Position numbers and translations under genes: made by a program. From NCBI GenBank assembly GCA_036877525.1, contig JAZGTH010000087.1:3046001-3110000 (forward strand): 64,000 nucleotides of DNA, written 5' to 3'. The notes beneath the pieces were generated by a model. That model saw only the letters and a list, made by a program, of their open reading frames with translations, did no database searches and was not told the DNA's origin. Shown here piece by piece: positions 1-10,987 of the stretch (within the stretch, counting starts at the first letter, position 1; every line of letters begins with the position of its first letter). The stretch comes from Chromobotia macracanthus (Eukaryota > Chordata > Actinopteri > Cypriniformes > Botiidae).

Positions 1-63
1 GGTTTCATTTTATGTCAAAATATGCAAAGAAAAGTACATAACGTAACCTGCAATTTTACGCTT

Positions 64-349
64 CAGAGAGATGGCCCTGAGGAGCAGGTCCTCCAGTTAG
101 AGGTGTTAACTGCTCAGATGAGCCAGTCTGTGGTAAAAGAATAGAAGCAGCTCTTGGAGCACCAGCGATTGCTTTGTTGGTTCTAGGCTTCCTCCTTCTC
201 CTCTTTGAGTGTGTTCACTAAATTTGGAACGTTTTCCTTGAGCTGAAGAGTCCAACAGTTCCTTCCTTCAGCACCAACAGCCTCACCAAACAGATTTTGT
301 AACCAAGGAACGCTTTATCTGCTATAACACGGAAGGAATAGAAGATAAG
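64..349 (+). pseudogene. Relic of a second desmoglein-like cadherin (last extracellular segment, TM, juxtamembrane)
   Basis: The frame around 64-105 reads like the end of a desmosomal cadherin ectodomain (PEEQVLQLEV). About one base is missing near 106, after which the next frame gives a Cys-containing stretch (CSDEPVCGKR) and a hydrophobic run (LGAPAIALLVLGFLLLLF) at about 150-212. The neighbouring intact desmoglein has the same layout (FEVEVCSC, then IGAPAIGLFLIGACLLL). Stop codons follow the membrane segment. The frame ending at 349 (KERFICYNTEGIEDK, then GTAAGA) matches the intact gene's juxtamembrane exon end (KEYLIPYHTEGKGEDK, then GTAATA). I infer a tandem duplicate inactivated by frameshift and stops, with its 5' part outside the window. 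A sequencing error in a live upstream paralogue is the main alternative. Confidence 0.6.
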
Positions 350-754
350 GTAAGAAACAGACATAGATCATACATTTATTTTGAGGAAACATCTCTATAC
401 GTGTCAGTATGAAATGAAGCAGACTTTTGGAGGATATTGACTGTTTTTCTGTGCAAGTGTGTAAATTCAAACCCCAGTGTTTCCTATATCTGCTGGTCGT
501 TCAGGGAATGTTGCTTTTTATCTTTGTTTGTACTCTTGTTTTATGCTCTTGTTTATCTTTATGTTTATTGGATTGTTTGTATTTATTACAAACAATGACC
601 TCTGCTTATAGATCCTGCCAGTTCTGGATAGTAACTAATTATATGTCATTTGTAAGCTTAAATATTCTTTGTAAGTGCTAATACACTTTGAGAGCTTTAA
701 TACACTTATAAGTCTGGGACTGATGGAAGGCTTACAGCAGGATTTGCCTTACAA

Positions 755-909
755 CAGGGATGGGGAATCTTGTCCTGCAGAGTTTAACTACAACCCTGAT
801 TAAACTCACCCGCCTGTAGCCTTCTAGTAATCCTGGCTAGCTGGTTCAGGTGTGTTTGATTCGGGTTGGAGCTACACTGGCCCTCCAGGAACAAGATTCC
901 CCATCCCTG
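755..909. mobile_element. hAT-like MITE with terminal inverted repeats
   Basis: The left end CAGGGATGGGGAATCTTGTC and right end ACAAGATTCCCCATCCCTG are inverted copies. Flanking 8-mers CCTTACAA (747-754) and CCTAACAA (910-917) differ at one position, as expected for an old 8-bp hAT target duplication. It is 155 bp long and has no coding capacity. Confidence 0.75.
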
Positions 910-1781
910 CCTAACAAAACAAATGAATACTTCAAATTAGGTTTAAGTATACTTAAAGTTTAAGTATGTTTTCAAATATACTGTAAGTACTAGAATACCA
1001 GTAGAAACTAGTACTAGTAGTATACTAGTACTGGGCTTTGAAAGTTGATGAAAAGCTAGCAAGTAGGCAAAATAAAATTTTCAGAAAAACAAATTCTTTC
1101 AGTGTTTTAAAATGTTTCTTTTTTAGAGTTGTTTTTCTGTTTTTAAGAGGTGTGCTGTTTGTGTTACTATGGCACTATTTAAAACACTTATGAGCAGTCT
1201 CATGTTTGGAGGCTGTTTTAGTGAATGCTGTTATATTGCCTGAACTGTATTTATAGAAATTGAGTGTGTCATATTAATTTCAACAAAGTTTTGTTTACAT
1301 GCATAATAGAGAAACCTGTTTGAATCCTTTCCTGAATCACTTATTGCAATAGCATCTTTATTGCACAGTAAATATGTCTGTTTGCGTTGCATTGTATTGC
1401 ATGTTAAAGCAACATTAATTACACTCAACCTTTAAAAAGCAAAAAATAAGTTGAGTGATAGTTTGTGGATTGCACCATCTGGTGGTGTGAAAAATGTAGT
1501 TTTTTAAAGCTAAGTATTTGAATACTGTCTGGTTGTAAAATGTTACAGGAACATGTCCATAGTTAATGTGATGAACTACAATATGTTAATACACCTGTGT
1601 GAAATTAAAGGAAACAAACTTATACATTAGAAATCACCTTTATGCCAATTGCTTAAAGGTCATTAAAAAAGGTTCAGAACAGTAAATTTAATTCTGAGAA
1701 ATGAAAAGAAACTTTGTGTGATATTGTATGTAATGCAATTAAAAATCATACATTTTTAGTCTATATAGATTTGCATATAGT

Positions 1782-1828
<47 letters not shown>
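1782..1828. repeat. (GA)n microsatellite
   Basis: Nearly pure GA dinucleotide run of about 47 bp upstream of the desmoglein start. Confidence 0.95.
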
Positions 1829-1830
<2 letters not shown>

Positions 1831-2054
1831 GTGTTAGGGGGCTCCTTCAAAAGGATAAAATCTTCCCACACTTGGGTGTGCACCAGAGAAAATGCTGGTT
1901 TTACATGCCCCTCCCAAACAGTGATCAGTAGCTGGCCCCCATAATCCAACCTCTACACAAACACACTCACAACTCTGATCAACAGGTCACGAGCACATGA
2001 GAGGAAGGACAGAAGACAGGAGAACCAGACACGTAATTCAGACGTTGGGCTTTC

Positions 2055-5000
2055 ATGTCTCCCATTTGGCTTGGAAGAATATGTTTGGTCCTGCTGCTTT
2101 GCAGGATTGTGGTAAGTGACGGAATCAGATGTTCTGGTGACAAACATTGAGAGTTTAGCAAAATTGTGCAATTTTTACACATATTTAGGGTTATAGAAAA
2201 AAGTGAACAGATGTGATGAAAAGACATCATGAACGAACTATACATACTTTACACACTTTAACACGCTACTTTTTTGCATATTTTCTGTGCTTATTGTTCC
2301 TCAAAAACCGTTGACTGTACATATGACTGTACAGCTTTAAATTGATACATTTGGTCTGATTAGTTATTTAAAGATGTTTTATTGTGTTTAAATTGATGAA
2401 TCCCTGTTCTTTTAATTAAGCAATCAAAAAGCAGATGTTAAATGAGTATCATGATCTGACTGATGCGGCCTATTGTTATTTTAACCATTGGCAGGCAGAG
2501 CTGTGTACCACTTTTCTCTATAGAGAAATGCCTGTGGTAAGCATCGTCTCAAGTAAATGTACCTGTGCTGTATGTTATAGTATGTTTTTACGGAAACATT
2601 TTTACGGAAGACAGGCGGAAAGCGGAATTTCCCCTCTGCACAAAACTGGAATCTTGTGTACTAGTTCAGTTCTAGTAACAAGGAACATTTAAGTTTGGAA
2701 AAAAACAATTTGGATGAGGTCACTGGTTTAAATTCATCTTACAGAATAGCAAATGTTGAAATATTATCTACAAACATTGTACTAAATTCTCTCTTAATAA
2801 TGCACACATAAATATGATTGAATCTATCATTACAATTTTGAATGTAATAGATTTAATAAAAAAAATATTATTAAGAAGTGCATTAGAAAAAAGTTTTGGA
2901 CCTAAGTAGTAATTAATGAGGGTAATGAAGTTACGCTAATTAAAGAAAATTTTGATTAAGATACATTGTTAAGTTACCTGAATTATCAAGTTACCTGAAT
3001 AATGTAGCACTTTTAACTGATGTTTCACGTCTGTTAAATTCCTATAGACTCATACTATGCCTGACAAGCCTGGTGTACTGTCACGACAGTTCAAAACTTG
3101 CTCACAACAGCACATACATGTTAGCACAATTGTAATATGACATTTAAACTTTTCTCAGTGCCATAAATAGATGCCAGCCATAAACAGTTGATTATTTACA
3201 TACCTCTGACATTAACTAGTCAGAACTGTAATTAAAATGTGCATTAATACGAATAACAGTTATTCAACAGTTCCTTACATCTGTTGTATGATTGGTTGTT
3301 CTGTATGTCATTAATTTCATTATAGAACTGGTCAGAAATAATATCATGTCTAAACAGTTTTGATTCATTATTGACATTTAGTGTCAAATAAACTCAGAAT
3401 TGTCGTATGAATTAAATAAAAAAAAATCAATACTAATTCTTCAGGCATCGAGGACCAGATCTAATCGAAGGAAACGTGAGTGGATTGTCCCACCAACACG
3501 ACTGTTTGAGAATTTTGACTACAGAAAACATGAATATGTGGCAAAAGTGAGTGTTTGTTACTTTTCCAGTTTTATTTCTTTTTTCAAATGCAAAATATGC
3601 TAATAACTGTACATAACCCAAGGATATATTTTGCACATTCTTGCATGGGTTGGTCCTCATGTAAATCTTTGAGTTGTCATCTTAAACTTTAATGACAACT
3701 GGATCTACTGGTTGTTAAAGCTTCACATTTACACGATTTCATAAGCTGACCTGCCTAGCATGCAGTGGGTGCAAAAGTCTGAGACTGCATCAAAAGCCTG
3801 GAGTTCAAAATCTAACTTAAATCTGGAAATAAATAGAACATGTTATGACCTAAAAATGAGTATATTGCAAGAATATATTTTTCAAGTAAGAAAATTTGTG
3901 ACATTGATTATAAGAAACTTTCTACAAAAAGTCATATTTGCTTTGAAGGCAAAAGCTCTTCTGAAAATTCAGACATCAACATGAAATATTTACACTTGTG
4001 AAGATGCTGACTTCTGAAATTCAGTTTTCAATTTTACTTGCTTCAATTTTACAGACTGATGAAAATGAAATGTTTGATGTGTTCCCAACATTCTTACTGT
4101 TTTTTTAGATCCGGTCTGACAAAGATATTTACGGGCAGAAGATGGAATATAGACTGTCAGGACCCGGTGCTGACAAGCCACCCTATAATTTGTTTGTTAT
4201 CAATCCTGAGACTGGCTTTGTTAGACTCACTGGCATGCTAGACAGAGAGAAAACACCTTCATACAATGTGAGTTGCGTCTTTATGATATAGAAATAGTAC
4301 TATTTAATATACAGATGTATGTATAACACGCAACATTTGACCTACTTATTTACATAAGTAACATTTGGGGAAAATGTACTTGGTATTTGGTTTAACTTTT
4401 TTATATTAAAAATGAAGGCTAACACTTTGTTACACTTGGTGATGGTTTGTTGTTCCTACTCATCTTTATGCAATAAATGTCAACAAACGTATTGTAAGAG
4501 TGAATCACTTCTGTGGTCAAATGATGGCGCTGAATTGGTTGGTTACTTAACCGTCTGCAACTTTGGGACTGCATTTTCAAAGAAGGTTTCCCCACCTGGG
4601 TCACCAACAGGAATGAAATGATGATTTATAATTTGGAAATGAGAACTTGATACACTGATATGTTCTTATTGTTCTCTTTTGTAGCTGACTGGATTCGCAA
4701 AATTCCGCAATGGATCAACAGCCGAGGAAAAAATTGAGCTGATGATTAAGGTTAATGATGACAATGATAATCCACCAACATTCAAATTAGAAATGGGATC
4801 TGTAAAGGAGAGCAGCAAGATTGGTGAGATACACTGACTTCAGTCCTGTGTAACATGGCTACTGTTTATATGCATAATGGTAATTCAACAAAAAGGGAAT
4901 TATACTCATAGTTAAAAACACCAATAAATTAAAGAGAAAGTTAGATTCTAAAAAGTGAACGTTTTTATAAATGTTGATAAAATGCACTTTTAGCAAACAC

Positions 5001-8000
5001 ACATTTTACATTTACATTCTTTCTCATCTCTAAAATAAGATAAATGGATGCTGTAAAATGTTAAATCAACATTTAACTACATGTTTCCTATGAAACAACA
5101 GGAACACCTGTCATGAAGATTACAGCCACTGATGCAGATGAACCGGGCACTATCAATTCCAAAATAGCGTACAGTATAGTAAAACAAACACCGCTGGAAT
5201 CTGGTCTCATGTTCTCCATCGACAGAGAAAATGGGATTGTCTATGTCAAGGAAAAAACTCTGGATCGAGAGGTAATCGTGACAGCACTCAACATTAAAAA
5301 CAGCAGAAAGAACTAGATGTAAAATATAACACTGAGAATTTACATTCTTTCACAGAGACAAGACAGCTATACATTAATAGTTCAGGGGGTTGATATGTTT
5401 GGAGGTCCGTCTGGCAACACAGCAACCGGCACTGTCCACATTCAGGTTCTGGACATAAATGACAACATTCCCACTCTTGAGAAAGAAGAGGTACGGTGAA
5501 GTGTTAATTGTCAGATGCACAAATATCTCTGAAACAAGAGTCTGAATTTTTTCACAACATACACTTTAATACTGGTAGGTTTGTGTTTATATAATTTATA
5601 TAGCTCTGTAGAGCTTGTCACCTGCATCGCCAAGGTCATGGGTTTGATTCTCATGTGGTGCACATTCAGATAAAATGTTTATGTTACTGTATTTAATTTC
5701 ATTTTAGCTGTAATTGGTGTATTTCTCTCAGTATTCAGGCAATGTTAATGAGGGTGTGGCTGATGTGGTTGTCATGAGAATTAAAGCATTCGATAAGGAT
5801 CTGAAATACACTGATAACTGGCTGGCAGTTTTTGATATTCAAAAAGGAAATGAAGACAATATCTTCTCGATCGAAACTGATCCTAATACGAATGAGGGAA
5901 TTCTCAAAATTGTCAAGGTAAATCCTTTCGAATTTATTTTTACATTATTTTCCTTCACATTTTTTATGGATCTCCTGGTAAAATGAGATACATTATGTGA
6001 TATATTATCTTATTTGTACCTGTTTTACTTTTTTCCTATATCATGCTCATCCACATATTGCCTAAAGCCTGTTGATTTTAAAAAGATAAAAAAATTGGAC
6101 CTCAATTTGGTTATATCTAATGTAGCCCCTTTAATAAATGTAAGTGCTTTAGAGCTAGACATTAATCTGGACAAAGGTGGAGCAGGGGCTGGAGCTGGAG
6201 CAGGCATAGGGGCGGGAGCTGGAGCAGGCATAGGGGCGGGAGCTGGAGCAGGCATAGGGGCGGGAGCTGGGATTGGAGCGGGGACAGGAGGGGTAGGGTT
6301 AGGCCTGGGATTAGGTTTAGGGGCTGGAGTGGATTCTGGAGTGGATCTAGATGCTGGACATGATCTGGATGCTGGAGCTGGTATGGGTGCTGGAGTTGAT
6401 CTGGGTGCTGGAGTTGGTATGGGTACTGGAGTTGATCTGGGTGCTGGAGTTGGTATGGGTACTGGATTGGATATGGGTGGTGGCATTGGAGTTAAGCCTG
6501 ATGTTGGGCTTAAACCTGGAACAAAGCCTGAAACCAAGCCTGGCTCCTCAGCTGGTGTCAAGCCAGGCATCAAACCTGGATCAAAACCTGCCTCTAAACC
6601 TCTAAGTGGCAAAGGTTACTCAGTTAAGATCACTGTCAACAACTTATCTGAAGCCCCTGCCTTCTCACCTTTGGTAAAAGACTTCCCTGTATCAGAGGAT
6701 CCAGACAATGAAGATATTCCAAAAGTGCTGGGAACGTTTTCTGCTTTAGATGGTGACACAGGAGAGCCAGCTGAAAATGTAAGGTGAGTGTTAAAGTTTT
6801 ATAAAGTAGTGAAGGGTATTTATAGGCATTGATCATTGCTTTTACTGTTTTTGTTATTATTGTTTTTGGTCAGTTATTTTTATGTCATTGTTTTAATCAT
6901 GAATGGAATCTCCAGGTATGCTAAAGGTCACGATCCAGATAACTGGATAACCATTGATGAGGAAACAGCTGAGATTAAACTGACAAAAGTTCCAGATCGA
7001 GAATCCAAGTTTCTGGTCAATGGAACCTACTTTGCCAAGATTATCTGCATAACTAAAGGCAAGAATATCACAGTAATTATTAATGACAGTCAGAGGAGAA
7101 ACATAGCACAGGTTTGAAACAACGTATAGACAACTGAAATGTTTGCCTCTGGTTTTGGGTTGTGGAAAGTTTTATGTTTGGTTTGGAGGGCCACAGGTTT
7201 GTAAACCTCTGTTCTGACGCTAAAGTTTATTAACACGAAGCATTAATTCTGTTCCACTGTGACACACCGTCAGGTTTCCCTTGTCATAATATTATCCCTT
7301 TGCATTCACAGATGTACCAATTAAGACCGCTACTGGGACAATAGCATTAAAGGTGGAGGACACAAATGACCACTGTCCCACACTGACCAGCACCTATCAG
7401 CAAGTTTGTGATGATGATAAAGTGGTGAACGTGACGGCTTTTGATGAGGATGTTCATCCCAATGGTGGACCATATGAGTTTGCTCTGATAGAGGAAGAGA
7501 GTACAGGAAAGTGGGAAATGCTGCCGATAAATGGTACAAATGAAGCAGGATTATTTACTTACACAAATACACACAATCTAATTCATTTTATAGGAATTAC
7601 TGGCATTTAGTGGATGTAATGCACTAACTATGGAAATTTACTCAATGGCTTTGAGGCGAGACTGTCTGTTTCCTCACCAATGGCAGAAGGGGTGAATGTT
7701 CAGTGAAACCGTTTGATATCATGTTCTGTTTAAAATAATTTCTATTTACGTATGTAAATATTGTTATATATAGTGGTGGATTCAAGTGGCTTGTGCTGAA
7801 GGAATGCCAAAAATATATTATATTTATTATATTATAATATATTATATACCATTGCAATAAGCACTTTAATAAAAAATTGCAATAAAAAAAGAAAATGGTA
7901 CACTACACAAAACAGTTTTTATCAATGTAATAAACTAACCCCAATTATTTCATTGTTGTTTATATAGAGACATCAGTGACATTCCACACACAGCAGACTC

Positions 8001-10987
8001 TGTGGCCAGGCATCTATCAGCTGTCAGTAAAGATCTCTGATGCCAAGGGTCTTGCTTGTGATGATAACCAGAAGTTTGAGGTGGAAGTCTGCAGCTGTAA
8101 GAAAACAGGCTCCTGTGTGCTGAAATCAGCCGTACGGTATGGCTCCCCATTCAGAATAGGAGCACCGGCCATTGGATTGTTCCTAATCGGGGCATGTTTA
8201 CTTCTGTGTGAGTTATATACACAACACATTCATATGGCTTGTTGTCTATATACAAAAATATAAACCCTATGAAATCAAAAAGAGGTTTTGGCCATTAGTT
8301 GGGCCTATTAGTCTGGTGTACTATATCCTGGTGTACTCATAATTAGTGACAAAATGAACTTGTGGGTGACACGCATATAAAATTTCTTCCTGACAAAAAT
8401 ATTAATAATTCATGTTGCGCTACACAGGTTGTCTAATCAAATGCAAGTAAAGCCTATTGCCTAAAGTAAATGCCTAAAGCCTGTTGCATATATACAATTT
8501 ATAAAGGGACAAGAAGTTTAATGTCACACACAAATGTCCTGTTTCAATAGGAAAGTACATCACACAAGACAGAAAACTGTGTTTGTCAAGTGATTTCATG
8601 TGATCTTTATATCTCTGATTTGCGTTCTCATGCGCTCTCTGTGTATTCAGTGCTTCCCTTCCTCCTGATCTTCTGCCAGTGTGGAGCAGTGAAAGAATTC
8701 ACAGAACTTCCCTTTGAGGTTAAAGAATATCTCATTCCATATCACACTGAAGGCAAGGGGGAGGACAAGGTAATACAAATGTCACTACAACGAGCTGTCC
8801 ATCCATGTATTTTTTTGCAAATTTCAAAATATTGCATAAAAACGCTGGCAGGAAACATCAAAATGACATACAATGTCAAAACCCTCAAATTAAATGTATA
8901 TGTATGCTTGATGTAGTTACATTTGTGATTTGGTAAGAAGACAAACTACGATTCAAAACTTCTAGATGCACATTAAAAAGTCATGTGACTTTGCCTCAGC
9001 ATATTATGTGATGGTCAGATGTCATCACAGACATTGATCTGGTCATTCCAAAATGCCAGAGGATAAATCTGACACGCTGTCGCTCCTAGACACAAGGCAT
9101 CTGTCACTAATCGCTAGGAAACATGAATTTTGTCCGAGTGTTTTGTCTTTACATGTTTTTTTTAATGTGGGCCTGGTTTTGTTTGTAATGTCACTGTAGG
9201 AGGTTCCACTTCTTAGCGTTCCAGTTGCTACAACAGATCAAAACCACCTATTACAAGATACCAAGATCTCCACCAAAGTATCCTCAATGCCTCTTCATAC
9301 CAGTGTTAATACTACTGACAACAGAACATTCCATCAGGAAATACATGGAGGGTTTACAGAAACTGATAGCAGGTTTATGTCCCACCAACACACCCTCATG
9401 GCCAGTCAGCACAACAGTGCTCTCTACTCTGTATCACTCAGACACCAACAGCAGGACATTTATGGGGCTATGGCACTGGAAGATGACTTCCTGTGTGAAT
9501 ACTTCTCTCAGGTATTAGAGTAAACATGTCTCTAAACATCCTATTTATATGTTACATGGCCCAAAGTATGTTGACATCCAAACACCACACAGAAATTTGC
9601 TCCCATTCGGACACAAGAATAAAAGTGATATTGGCCAATCAGGTTTGGCTTGTATTAAGCATTTCAATTCATTCCAAAGGTGTTCAGTAGAGCTCAGGTC
9701 TGGACTGTGCAGGCCAGTCACGTTCTACCACACCACATGGCCCTCATTGTGTTCACAAAGCCCATGTGGGAACAGAAGAAAACCTTCTTCAAACTGTTGC
9801 CGAAAACAAATGATTCTCTGTAATGTCATTGTATGCCATGGTGTGATGTTTGTCTTTACTGGAACTGAGGGGCCACACCGATTAATGATTGTCCACATAC
9901 ATTTGCCCATGTATTGTATGTACATTTATGTAATAATAATTGTGATGGGACAGCATGACTTCATGCTTCTTTTCTCTTCATGCAACTTTTTTGTATGACT
10001 CACATTGTGTGAATTCATACAAAATCACCTTGTGATTCAACTCGTCAACTCAATTCAAATCAACTCGTAACATAGCTACATTTCGTGTGAGATTGAGTTC
10101 AGAACATATAATACTATGCAGATTTTTCCCAAGGAGCATTTGTGAAAGTATATACACCTGTGAAAGAATACCTGTACTATAGTAAGAAACTAACTGTTTG
10201 TTTCTCATCACAGAAAGCCAGCTGTAGTGCCGTGCAGTCTCCTCTGAAGGATGGTCTTCTGGTGTACGATTACGAGGGTGAAGGTACTCCTGCTGGCTCT
10301 TTAATTGATTGCTGCAGCCTCCTCGAGTCCAACAATGACCTGGACTTTCTTAATAACCTGAGTTCAAAGTTCCTTACATTAGCAGAGATATGCGTTCCTC
10401 CAAAGCCCTCTTTACCACCTCTCAAAACCGAGCAAGTGGTCAGCTCTGTAGAAACAAGCTGCAAAATCGAGAGTCCTGTTGCCGCTAGCACTCTACAGGT
10501 TACCACCCCACCTCCACAACAGGTCCAACAAACCTCCGTTACCGAAGTTATGGAGACAGTTAACAAATCCACCCATCCAAGTGCAAAAACAAATGAGACC
10601 CTTTTTGTGCACCAGCAGCCCCTGTACTATTTAGTGGAACACCCAATAGCAACCACAGACATGTATGTAATAAATGGGAGCCCTGGGGCAGAAGACTTGA
10701 TACTCCAGGGAGGAAACATTTCACAGGCAACTTTGAGCAGAGGACAGGAGGCCATGTACTTGATCAATGGAGCTCCTGTAGCGATTGATCAGCCAGTGCT
10801 GATTCAAACAGATTTGCAGGAACAGGAAGCAGTGTTAGGATTTAGCCCCATCTCACTCCCTGCTGGAGCAGCCGGCAGTGTAATGCTCATGCAGACCCCA
10901 ATAAGCCCAGAGAAAGCAGTACCAAGGCAGGCCAGAGGAACACCAGGGCCGCAGTGTGGTTTTAGAGCCACAGGCAAAAAGCAATAG
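2055..10987 (+). CDS. dsg2: Desmoglein (dsg2-like desmosomal cadherin), complete
   Basis: Calcium-dependent adhesion protein of desmosomes: the ectodomain pairs cells and the tail binds plakoglobin. Exons: 2055-2111, 3445-3546, 4109-4267, 4685-4823, 5102-5271, 5356-5490, 5732-5917, 6068-6783, 6916-7058, 7312-7533, 7968-8207, 8651-8769, 9200-9511, 10214-10987. All phases join, giving 1157 aa (human DSG2 is about 1118). Signal peptide at 1-19. RRKR-EW (27-32) is the propeptide cleavage site followed by the adhesive Trp2. Calcium motifs include LDRE and DDNDN, then DINDN at the EC2 end and DTNDH at the EC4 end. EC3 carries a low-complexity insertion (about 353-497). A membrane span near 742-765 is followed by CQCG, and the last exon opens the catenin-binding region (GLLVYDYEGEGTPAGS). 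The terminal repeat region is short. The exon ending at 7058 needs a GC donor. A 42-nt exon at 2495-2536 may be missing from this model. The dsg2 paralogue assignment rests on synteny with ttr. Confidence 0.9.
2495..2536 (+). other. Candidate 42-nt extra propeptide exon of the desmoglein
   Basis: Preceded by TTTTAACCATTGGCAG and followed by GTAAGC, this 42-nt segment (14 codons, no stop) fits phase 0-0 between the first two confident exons. It would lengthen the very short propeptide from 11 to 25 residues before RRKR, closer to other desmogleins. It rests on splice signals and phase only, since the residues are not conserved enough to recognise. Confidence 0.4.
5595..5690 (+). mobile_element. 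tRNA-derived SINE fragment in a desmoglein intron
   Basis: The head resembles a tRNA gene (CTGTAGAGCTTGTCACCTGC, then GGGTTTGATTC as a B box), followed by sequence related to the SINE near 34985. It lies in the intron between 5490 and 5732. Confidence 0.5.
6176..6612 (+). repeat. Coding low-complexity repeat: Gly/Ala, Gly/Val/Asp, then Lys-Pro-Gly units
   Basis: Part of the eighth desmoglein coding exon. Near-identical units (GGAGCAGGCATAGGGGCGG type) encode GAGAGAGIG. They are followed by units encoding GVDLGAGVGMGT, then a Lys-Pro-rich stretch (VKPG, LKPG, TKPE). The reading frame is kept and normal cadherin sequence resumes at YSVKITVNN. Shadow frames on both strands are also open here because of the composition. 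Confidence 0.9.
9550..9925. mobile_element. Tc1/mariner-like non-autonomous DNA transposon relic
   Basis: Contains phrases typical of a common fish element (ATGGCCCAAAGTATGTTGAC near the left end; TTCCAAAGGTGTTCAGTAGA; GGAACTGAGGGGCC). The same family recurs near 26545-26910. It lies in the desmoglein intron between 9511 and 10214. Family assignment is from memory. Confidence 0.55.

Larger units (their letters stand above)
350..2054. other. Intergenic stretch upstream of the desmoglein
   Basis: No supported gene. It holds a hAT-like MITE at 755-909, palindromic AT-rich sequence with repeated AAGTATACTT and CTAGTACTAG motifs at about 935-1035, and a GA microsatellite at 1782-1828. The desmoglein promoter and 5' UTR must lie in the last part, but I see no convincing TATA box. 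Confidence 0.5.

Noticed and set aside
6025..6612. 195-codon minus-strand open frame rich in Pro and Ala
   Set aside because: Antisense shadow of the Gly/Ala repeat in the desmoglein exon; the plus frame continues into recognisable cadherin sequence on both sides.
9549..9998. 149-codon plus-strand open frame
   Set aside because: Lies in a Tc1-like non-coding transposon relic within a desmoglein intron; no recognisable transposase.
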